This document shows, one piece after another, positions 49,357 through 55,982 of a stretch of 64,000 bases of DNA (position 1 is the stretch's first letter; each line of letters begins with the position of its first letter). A model generated the notes under the pieces. The model was given only the letters and a program-made list of their open reading frames with translations. It did no database searches and had not been told where the DNA came from. The translations under genes and the position numbers were made by a program. This stretch comes from JB111 sp049856295 (GTDB lineage: Bacteria; Actinomycetota; Actinomycetes; Actinomycetales; Actinomycetaceae). The stretch lies in assembly GCF_049856295.1 (NCBI RefSeq), contig NZ_JBNDMZ010000006.1:198333-262332 (forward strand), written 5' to 3'.

Positions 49357-52300
49357 ATGACGCCTCCGCCGATCCCGCCCTTCCGCCGCGGCCGGGACAG
49401 CGACCGCTCGCGCGAGCGGACCGTGGCCCGGGGAGACCACGACCGGCCCGCCCGTCGCCCGGGGCGAGCAGCCCCCTCGACGCCGGAGGACCCGGCGAAC
49501 GGTGACGTCCCCGAGCAGCACCCGGACGGTGGTGCGGGGGCGGCGCAGGAGGCGTCCGACGCGTCCGGGCAGGGCGCGGGCACGCCGTCGCCGCAGCGCC
49601 GCTCGAGCCGGACCGCCGTCGTCGCCCGCGCCGTCGAGCGGTGGGTCGCCGACCTCACCGCGCTCGGCGCCGAGGGCCTGGGGGACGACGACGACCTCGG
49701 GGAGGCCGTCCTCGACCTCACCCACGCCCACCCCGGCGGCACCGCCCAGCTCTACGCGGGTCGCCCCACGCGCCTGTCCAACCTCGTGCGGGAGCGCAAC
49801 GCCGCCGTCGCGGCCCACCAGCACGCCCGGCTCGTCCGAGCCCGGGCCGAGGACCTCGCCCAGCGCTTCGGGGTGGCCCCGACCTACCTCGCGACCGGGG
49901 TCGCCACCTGGTCGGCGCTCCCGCCCCCGGTGGTCGACGGCGACGAGCACGACGCCGACCTCGACCCGACCGCGCCGCCCGCCGGCCGACGCGCGGACGA
50001 GGGCGCGGAGGCCCCGCTCGCGCGCACGATCCGCACGCCAGTCTTCCTGCGCGGCGTCCGCCTGCAGCCGGTCTCGGCCGACGGCGAGGTCGAGCTCACC
50101 CTCGAGCGCGCCGTCGAGCTCAACCCCGTGCTCGCCCGCGCGCTCACCGAGGCCGGCCTGCCCGGCGAGCCGACCGACCACCTCCCGGCGCTGGGACCGG
50201 CCTCGAGCCAGCGCGAGGCGCTCGCGGGGGTGGCCGAGCTCGCCGCGCGGTACCTGCCGGGCCTGGAGATCGAGGACCGGGTCGTCGTCGGCACGTTCCT
50301 GCACCCGGGACAGGTCGCGGTCGAGGACCTGAAGTCGATGGTCCCGCACCTCGCCTCGTCCGACGTCGTGGCCGCGCTGGCCGGCGACCTCGAGGCGCGC
50401 AGCACGCTCGCGACCACCCTCCCGCCCGACGACGGGACGGACCCGGACCCGGACGAGGAGCGCGCGGTCGGGGACGTCGAGGTGGCCGGCGAGCGCGCGG
50501 TGCGCCTCGTCACGCAGGGGTACCAGCTCGTCGTCGACGCCCCGCCCGGCGCGGACGACGTGGGCGTCGTCGCGGCGATCCTCGCGGCCTCGGCGGCCGA
50601 CGGCCGGACCGTCGCCTACGTCCCCGGCGACCGGCGCACCGGCCGGTCGACCGTCGCCCATCTGCACGAGCTGGGCCTCGGCGAGCTCGTCCTCGACCTG
50701 CGGGCCGACGGCGGCTGGCGGGAGGAGGCCTCCCGGTCGATCCGCCGCGGCATGGAGGCGCCCGCCGTCACGGTCGACCAGGCGACGGTGGCCCGGACGC
50801 GCGAGGAGCTGCGGGCCACGCGCGCCGGCGTGCGCGAGCAGCTCGACTCCCTCCACCGCCGCCACGACGGTTGGGGCGTCTCGCTGTTCGACGCCCTGCA
50901 GGCGCTCGCCCGCCTCACCGCCCGCACGCCCGGACCCCGCACCGGTGCCCGCATCTCGGGGGAGGACCTGCGGGCGCTGACCGGGGACGCCCGACGCGGG
51001 GCCGCGGTCCGGCTCTCGCGTGCCGCGATCCTCGGCGCCTTCACGCTGCGCCGCTCGAGCACCCCCTGGTACGGCGCGCGGCTGACCACCAACCAGCAGG
51101 CCGCCGACGCGCTCGACCGGGTCCAGCGGCTCACCCGGGTCGAGCTCCCGGCCGTCGACGACCTCGTCCAGAGCACCGCCGTGCAGACCGGTCTCAGACG
51201 GGCCACCACCCTGCGGGAATGGCGCGAGCAGCTCGCGATGCTCGACGGCGTGGCCGACGCGCTCGACGTCTTCCTGCCGCAGATCTTCGAGCACTCCGCC
51301 GCCGACATGGTGGCGGCGACGGCACCGCGCAACGAGCGCCGCAGCCAGGAGGTCGAGCTGTCCGCGGGGATGCGCCGTCGCCTCACGCGGCAGGCCCGTG
51401 ACCTCGTGCGCCCCGGCCGGTCGGTCACCGACCTGCACGCCGAGCTGCTGCGCGTCCAGGAGCAGCGGGAGATCTGGCGGCGCCACTCCACCGGCGGCGG
51501 CTGGCCCCGGCTGCCCGACGGGCTCGCCGACATCCGCGAGCTCGAGCGCGAGACGAGCGAGGACGTGGCCGCGCTCGGCGCGGTCCTCGAGCCCGACGAC
51601 GACACCGTCGCGCTCGAGGACCTCGACCTGGCGGAGCTGCGGCGACGGATCGACGCCCTCGAGGCCGACACGACCGCGCTGCGGACCCTGCCGGAGCGGA
51701 CCCGTCTCGTCGACGAGCTGCGCGCCGAGGGGCTCGGCGAGCTCGTCGACGACCTCGTCGAGCGGGCCGTGCCGGACGACCTCGTCGCGGACGAGCTCGA
51801 CCTCGCGTGGTGGAGCTCCGTGCTCGAGCAGGTCCTCGCCGACGAGCCGGCGCTCGCCGGGCGCGACCCCGCCGAGCTGACCGCCGACCTCGCGGACCTC
51901 GAGCGGCGCGAGGCGGAGCAGCGGGCCACGCTCGTCCCGGCCGTGCGGTCCGCGACCGCCGACCGGCTGCGCCGCGCGGTGCGCACCCACCGGACCCAGG
52001 CGGCCCACCTGTGGGAGCAGCTCGCGGCCGACCGGGGGGCGACCCTCGGCCGGGCGCTCGCCGATCATCCCGAGGTGGCGCCGACGATCCGGCCCGTCCG
52101 GGCGGCCGCCCCGCTCCTGGTCGCGCAGATCATCCCGCCGGGCCCCACCGTCGACCTCGTCGTGCTGCACGGCACCGAGCTGCTGCCGCTCGCGCAGGTC
52201 GCCTCGGTGGCGGGCCGGGCGCGGCAGGTCGTCGTCGTCGGGGACGTGCGCCGTCACCCCGGCGGCGCCACCCACGCCCTCGCCGAGGTCCTGCCCGCCG

Positions 52301-53853
52301 TCGAGCTGCCCGCCGTGCGCGGGCCCCTCGTGCCCGGCGCGGCTCGGCTGCTCGCCACGCACGGCTACGAGGACTCCGTCGCCCCGGTCCCGTCCGTCCG
52401 CCCCGACGGCGGCGTCCGCCTCGAGCTCGTCGAGGGCTACGGGACGCCCCCGCCGGGCGAGGAGGTCGTCGAGAGCGTCGACGCCGAGGTCCGCGCGGTG
52501 GTCGACGCCGTGAGCCGGGAGGTGCACGACGCCCCGCTCGCCTCGATCGCGGTCGTCACCCCGTCCCCGCGGCACGCCTCGCGCGTCCGCGAGGCGCTGT
52601 CCCAGGCGGCGGCCGAGGACCCCGGCCTGGAGGCGGCGCTCGACCCCCGGCTCGTCGAGCCGCTCGTCGTGGCCGACCTCGCGGACGCCGGCGGTCTGCG
52701 CCGCGACGTCGTGGTGCTCTCGGTCGGGTTCGGCGCGAACGCGCACGGCCGGTTCGTCCACCGCTTCGGCGACCTGTCCGGCCCCGACGGCCGGACCCGG
52801 ATGGTGACGGCGCTCGCCGCGCCCCGGGAGTCGCTGGTCGTCGTCTCGACGATCGGCCCCGGCGCCATCGACCGCACCCGTATCCACCACGAGGGCGCGC
52901 ACATGCTCGCCGAGCTCCTCGACCTCGCCGGCGGTGCGGGGACCGTGCCCGACGCCGGGGCACCGGCCGACGCCGCGGGCGGGGCCTCCGGCGGGACCGA
53001 GGTCGCGGGCGAGCAGGCGGTCGGCGCCCCGCCCGCGGGCGAGGCCGGCCCGGATCCCGAGGTCGTCGCCGGAGCGAGCGACGGATCGACGACGGGCACC
53101 GAGCGCGCGTCGGCACCCGACGCCGAGGTGGAGCACGCCGCGTCGTCGGGCGCGGACGCCGAGGCCGTCGCCGCCGAGCGGCCGACGGACGACGCCGGGG
53201 TGGACCCGGGGGCGACGGCCCGGCTCGACGCCGTGGACGGGGGCGCCGTCGACGCGGAGGACGACGGCGACGAGCGCCCCGTCGCGGAGGACCTCGCCGA
53301 CCCGGTCGCCGGCGAGGCGGCGCACGACGACGACACCCCCGACGACGACACCCCCGATCCCGTGCCGGCCTGGCTGCGCGAGGAGACGTACGGCGAGGTG
53401 CGGGCGGCGGAGACGACCGGGTCGCCCGAGGAGGACACCCGGGACGAGATCCTCGGCGACCTCGTTCGACGGCTGCGCAGGCTCGGCCTCGTCATCGAGG
53501 AGGACCTGCGCGGGGCGGTCGACGTGCCTCTCGCGCTCGGCCACCCGGACCTGCCGGGGCAGCGCCTCGTCGCGGTGCTCACGGACGCGGGGGAGGACGC
53601 CGGCGAGCACAGCCTGCGCCGCCGCCTCGACCGGGGCGCCGTGCTCGCGCGTGCGGGCTGGCGCGTCGAGCGCGCGTTCACCGTCTCGATCTTCCTCGAC
53701 CCGCAGGCTGAGGCCGACCGCCTGCGCCGCGTGGTGCTCGACGAGGTCGCGGCCCGCCGCGGCGCGTACTCCGGGGTGTCCCCGGCCGCGCCGGCCACGG
53801 GCACGGACGCCGACGACGTTGCCGGACAGGGCACCGACGGAACCTGGCCGTGA
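49357..53853 (+). CDS. SF1-helicase/REase-like giant protein with eroded catalytic motifs
   Basis: A 1498-aa protein; ATG 49357 is 6 nt behind TACCCT (leaderless). The order of blocks matches Upf1/DNA2-like SF1 helicases with a C-terminal restriction-endonuclease-like domain (MTES_1575 type): N-terminal domain (80-380), P-loop position (389-412), coiled-coil insert (about 430-880), Walker B position (932-945), motif III (957-967), second RecA domain with RRDVVVLSVGFG, an acidic linker (1185-1350) and the nuclease-like end (1369-1460). Catalysis looks lost: P-loop APPGADDVG lacks GKT; Walker B is VVLHGTE, not DEA; motif III GDVRR lacks Gln; motif VI is ALAAPRE, not AITRARE. In the nuclease, Asp1389 remains but the ECDG-type motif is LTDAG. 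The frame is open throughout, so it is probably a functional pseudo-enzyme. Confidence 0.8.
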   Translation: MTPPPIPPFRRGRDSDRSRERTVARGDHDRPARRPGRAAPSTPEDPANGDVPEQHPDGGAGAAQEASDASGQGAGTPSPQRRSSRTAVVARAVERWVADLTALGAEGLGDDDDLGEAVLDLTHAHPGGTAQLYAGRPTRLSNLVRERNAAVAAHQHARLVRARAEDLAQRFGVAPTYLATGVATWSALPPPVVDGDEHDADLDPTAPPAGRRADEGAEAPLARTIRTPVFLRGVRLQPVSADGEVELTLERAVELNPVLARALTEAGLPGEPTDHLPALGPASSQREALAGVAELAARYLPGLEIEDRVVVGTFLHPGQVAVEDLKSMVPHLASSDVVAALAGDLEARSTLATTLPPDDGTDPDPDEERAVGDVEVAGERAVRLVTQGYQLVVDAPPGADDVGVVAAILAASAADGRTVAYVPGDRRTGRSTVAHLHELGLGELVLDLRADGGWREEASRSIRRGMEAPAVTVDQATVARTREELRATRAGVREQLDSLHRRHDGWGVSLFDALQALARLTARTPGPRTGARISGEDLRALTGDARRGAAVRLSRAAILGAFTLRRSSTPWYGARLTTNQQAADALDRVQRLTRVELPAVDDLVQSTAVQTGLRRATTLREWREQLAMLDGVADALDVFLPQIFEHSAADMVAATAPRNERRSQEVELSAGMRRRLTRQARDLVRPGRSVTDLHAELLRVQEQREIWRRHSTGGGWPRLPDGLADIRELERETSEDVAALGAVLEPDDDTVALEDLDLAELRRRIDALEADTTALRTLPERTRLVDELRAEGLGELVDDLVERAVPDDLVADELDLAWWSSVLEQVLADEPALAGRDPAELTADLADLERREAEQRATLVPAVRSATADRLRRAVRTHRTQAAHLWEQLAADRGATLGRALADHPEVAPTIRPVRAAAPLLVAQIIPPGPTVDLVVLHGTELLPLAQVASVAGRARQVVVVGDVRRHPGGATHALAEVLPAVELPAVRGPLVPGAARLLATHGYEDSVAPVPSVRPDGGVRLELVEGYGTPPPGEEVVESVDAEVRAVVDAVSREVHDAPLASIAVVTPSPRHASRVREALSQAAAEDPGLEAALDPRLVEPLVVADLADAGGLRRDVVVLSVGFGANAHGRFVHRFGDLSGPDGRTRMVTALAAPRESLVVVSTIGPGAIDRTRIHHEGAHMLAELLDLAGGAGTVPDAGAPADAAGGASGGTEVAGEQAVGAPPAGEAGPDPEVVAGASDGSTTGTERASAPDAEVEHAASSGADAEAVAAERPTDDAGVDPGATARLDAVDGGAVDAEDDGDERPVAEDLADPVAGEAAHDDDTPDDDTPDPVPAWLREETYGEVRAAETTGSPEEDTRDEILGDLVRRLRRLGLVIEEDLRGAVDVPLALGHPDLPGQRLVAVLTDAGEDAGEHSLRRRLDRGAVLARAGWRVERAFTVSIFLDPQAEADRLRRVVLDEVAARRGAYSGVSPAAPATGTDADDVAGQGTDGTWP

Positions 53854-54065
53854 CCGGACGACGCCGACGGGTCATCGCCCTGTCGGCCGCCGACCGGCGC
53901 CGGCTGGCCGAGGGCGACCTCGTCCGGCCGGAGGATGCGTTCGACGCGCCCGAGCCGGTCGAGGACACCGCTGCGGCCGACGCGCCTGTGTCGTCGTCCG
54001 GTCCGCCCTCGGCCGCCGACCAGCGGCTCCTGCGCGAGGTCCCACCGCACTTCGGCCGCCTCTGA
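53850..54065 (+). CDS. 71-aa protein coupled to the helicase-like gene
   Basis: Starts at GTG 53850 in a GTGA overlap with the preceding stop. A basic start (MTGRRRRVIALSAADRRRLAEG) is followed by an acidic, disordered middle and a sharply defined end AADQRLLREVPPHFGRL. The conserved-looking final motif (E-V-P-P-H-[FW]-G) and the coupling suggest it works with the large protein, perhaps as a small subunit or adaptor. I recall similar short proteins beside such genes in other actinobacteria, but this was not checked. Followed by a strong terminator. Confidence 0.65.
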   Translation: MTGRRRRVIALSAADRRRLAEGDLVRPEDAFDAPEPVEDTAAADAPVSSSGPPSAADQRLLREVPPHFGRL

Positions 54066-54166
54066 CGTCTCCGACAGCTGGGACGCCTCGGACCTCCGGG
54101 GCGCCGCGAGCGCCGTCGCTCGTGCCGGGGGCGGTGCCGCGGACGCTGCCCGGGGCAGGAACGGGA

Positions 54167-54200
54167 ACGGCCCACCGCCCCGCGGGGGGCGATGGGCCGT
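54167..54200. terminator. Terminator between the 71-aa gene and mscL
   Basis: ACGGCCCACCGCCCC pairs with GGGGGCGATGGGCCGT (one A-C mismatch) to give a strong hairpin between two convergent genes. It could work in both directions. Confidence 0.75.
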
Positions 54201-54251
54201 CGGTCCGCCGCCGGTGGGCGACGCCGGACCTGCGTGACGCGGAGGTACCGG

Positions 54252-54638
54252 TCAGACGTTGCGGGTGCGCAGGAGGTCGCGGATCTCCTCGAGGACGAGC
54301 ACGTCGTCCGCCTTCTCCTCCGGCTCCTCCTCGTCCGTCTTACGACGCTCGGCGAGCTTGTTCATCGGCATGACCACCGCGAAGTACAGGGCGGCGGCGA
54401 TGAGGAGGAAGTTGACGAGCGCGGTGACGATCGTTCCGGGCGAGATGGTGGCGCCGTTGACGACGAACTGGCCGATCGTGTCGAAGTTCGGCTGCCCGAA
54501 GATCGCGCCGATGAGCGGGAGCAGGACGTTGTCCGTGATGGCGGTGACGATCGGCGTGAACGCACCGCCGATGATGATGCCGACCGCCATGTCGATCGCG
54601 TTGCCGCGGGAGATGAACTCCTTGAAACCGTTGAGCAT
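54252..54638 (-). CDS. mscL: Large-conductance mechanosensitive channel MscL
   Basis: A 128-aa channel with the N-terminal amphipathic helix MLNGFKEFISRGN, TM1 with IDMAVGIIIGGAFTPIV (pore-lining, Gly/Ala-rich), an outside loop, TM2 (FLLIAAALYFAVVMPMNKL) and a cytoplasmic helix ending EEIRDLLRTRN. It opens under membrane tension to release solutes during hypo-osmotic shock. The ATG at 54638 is used; in-frame codons further upstream lack the family N-terminus. Reads toward the terminator at 54167-54200. Confidence 0.97.
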   Translation of the reverse strand: MLNGFKEFISRGNAIDMAVGIIIGGAFTPIVTAITDNVLLPLIGAIFGQPNFDTIGQFVVNGATISPGTIVTALVNFLLIAAALYFAVVMPMNKLAERRKTDEEEPEEKADDVLVLEEIRDLLRTRNV

Positions 54639-54722
54639 GCTGACCTCCGAGGATCTGTGCGGGTGGGACCGGGGGGTGACGAGAGTGGCGCCGGGTGCGC
54701 GCCGGCTCACGCCGGCCCCCGG

Positions 54723-55376
54723 TCAGCTCGGTCCGAGCACGACGCTCAGCGGGGTCCAGGCACTTGAGCCAACGAGGAGGGTAGCGGTGTCCGGCGTTGC
54801 AGAAACATACATGCGAGTGACGTCACTCTCGTCGCCGCCGCCGAGCAGACCACCCTCCTCGTCCTCGACGGCGCCCAGCACGAGCACGTTCTCGGCCACG
54901 ACCTCGGCCGGTCCGCCGTCGGTGGGCGGGGCGAGCAGCGAGACGCGCAGCCCTGGCTCGGCGAGATGCGCGCTCCCGTCGTCCGCGACGAGCACCGCGA
55001 CCACCACCTCGCCCGGCGCGGCGGCCACCCCGGCGCCGGCGAGCATCCCCTCGCCGAGAACCGTGCCCTCGGTGAGCCGTACGGCGAGGGGGCGGCCGAC
55101 CACTGCCTCGACGTCGGCCGGCGCCCCTGCCGGCACGTCGCCCACGGGCAGGTCGCGGGTGCCGACGTCCCCGCGGCCGAGGACGTGGCCGGCCGGCAGG
55201 TCGGTGCTCAGCGCGACGGCCGTCGTGGTGGTCGGAGGTGGTGGGCTCAGCTCGCCGATCGCGACGGACGCGGCCCCGGCCAGGCACACCGCGGCGACGG
55301 CATGGCGCCAGCGCCACGCGCCGCGGCGCAGGCGGGCCCCGGCGCTGCGGGAGGGTGGGGAGGTGGCTCTCGTCAT
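54723..55376 (-). CDS. SAF-domain membrane protein (CpaB/FlgA-like)
   Basis: A 217-aa protein with an Arg-rich start, one membrane helix (about 24-42, AVAAVCLAGAASVAIG) and an outside SAF domain (about 50-118) with the motif ALSTDLPAGHVLGRGDVGTRDLP. SAF domains occur in CpaB (pilus assembly) and FlgA chaperones. The rest is a beta-rich domain found after SAF in CpaB-like actinobacterial proteins. No tad pilus genes are near. It lies behind FmdB on the same strand, a common pairing in actinobacteria. Confidence 0.85.
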   Translation of the reverse strand: MTRATSPPSRSAGARLRRGAWRWRHAVAAVCLAGAASVAIGELSPPPPTTTTAVALSTDLPAGHVLGRGDVGTRDLPVGDVPAGAPADVEAVVGRPLAVRLTEGTVLGEGMLAGAGVAAAPGEVVVAVLVADDGSAHLAEPGLRVSLLAPPTDGGPAEVVAENVLVLGAVEDEEGGLLGGGDESDVTRMYVSATPDTATLLVGSSAWTPLSVVLGPS

Positions 55377-55471
55377 GCTCCGACGCTAGGCAGCGGGGAG
55401 AGCAGGAGGCCGCCGCGGCGTCGTCGCCTGTGGACGGGGCTTCGGCAGGGCGCGTTGTGCGCCCGGGTGGG

Positions 55472-55852
55472 TCAGGCGGCGGAGCCGGCCGCTGCCGTGC
55501 CCGAGGAGCCCGAGCCCGAGGACCCCGAACCCGAGGACCCCGAGCCGGCGCCCGTGGAGCCGGACGTCGACGCGGAGGCGGGTGCCGGCGTCGTGCCGGT
55601 CGAGGAGTCGGACGAGGAGCTCGACGAGGAACCGGCGACGCTCGACGACGAGCCGGATCCGCTCGAGCCGGACCCGGAGCGCGAGTCGGTGCGGTAGAAG
55701 CCGGAGCCCTTGAACACCACGCCGACCGAGCTGAACAGCTTGCGGAGGGCGCCGCCGCACTCGGGGCAGATCGTGAGGGCGTCGTCCGTGAAGGACTGCT
55801 TCGCCTCGAGCTCGTGGCCGCACAGCGTGCAGCGGTAGGCGTACGTCGGCAC
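55472..55852 (-). CDS. FmdB-family zinc-ribbon protein with Ser/Gly-rich tail
   Basis: A 126-aa protein. Residues 1-50 are the FmdB zinc ribbon: MPTYAYRCTLCGHELE with CxxC and TICPECGGALRKLF with the second CxxC, then GVVFKGSGFYRTD, fully typical. Residues 57-126 are almost only Ser, Gly, Ala and Thr (SGSGSSGSG repeats) and must be disordered. FmdB proteins are thought to be regulatory, but the role is not settled. AGGTCCTCC-type purine run is seen ahead of the ATG. Confidence 0.92.
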   Translation of the reverse strand: MPTYAYRCTLCGHELEAKQSFTDDALTICPECGGALRKLFSSVGVVFKGSGFYRTDSRSGSGSSGSGSSSSVAGSSSSSSSDSSTGTTPAPASASTSGSTGAGSGSSGSGSSGSGSSGTAAAGSAA

Positions 55853-55982
55853 CTGGGAGGACCTCCGGTCTCGTGGGGCGGCGCTAGCAGTCGGCCCCGT
55901 CGAGTGCCAATGCTAGCGCCGTCGGCTCGACGCGCGCAGTGACCTGCGTCGCCGGTCGACCCGCGCGCCATACGCTCGGGCG

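Noticed and set aside
49195..53610. 1471-aa minus-strand open frame opposite the pseudo-helicase
   Set aside because: Its composition is a mirror of the plus-strand codons and has no domain pattern. The plus strand has the helicase block order, a promoter and a coupled gene.
49357..53853. Calling the large gene an active anti-phage helicase or DNA repair helicase
   Set aside because: P-loop Lys, Walker B acidic pair, motif III Gln and motif VI Arg are all absent, so ATP-driven unwinding is not supported by the sequence.
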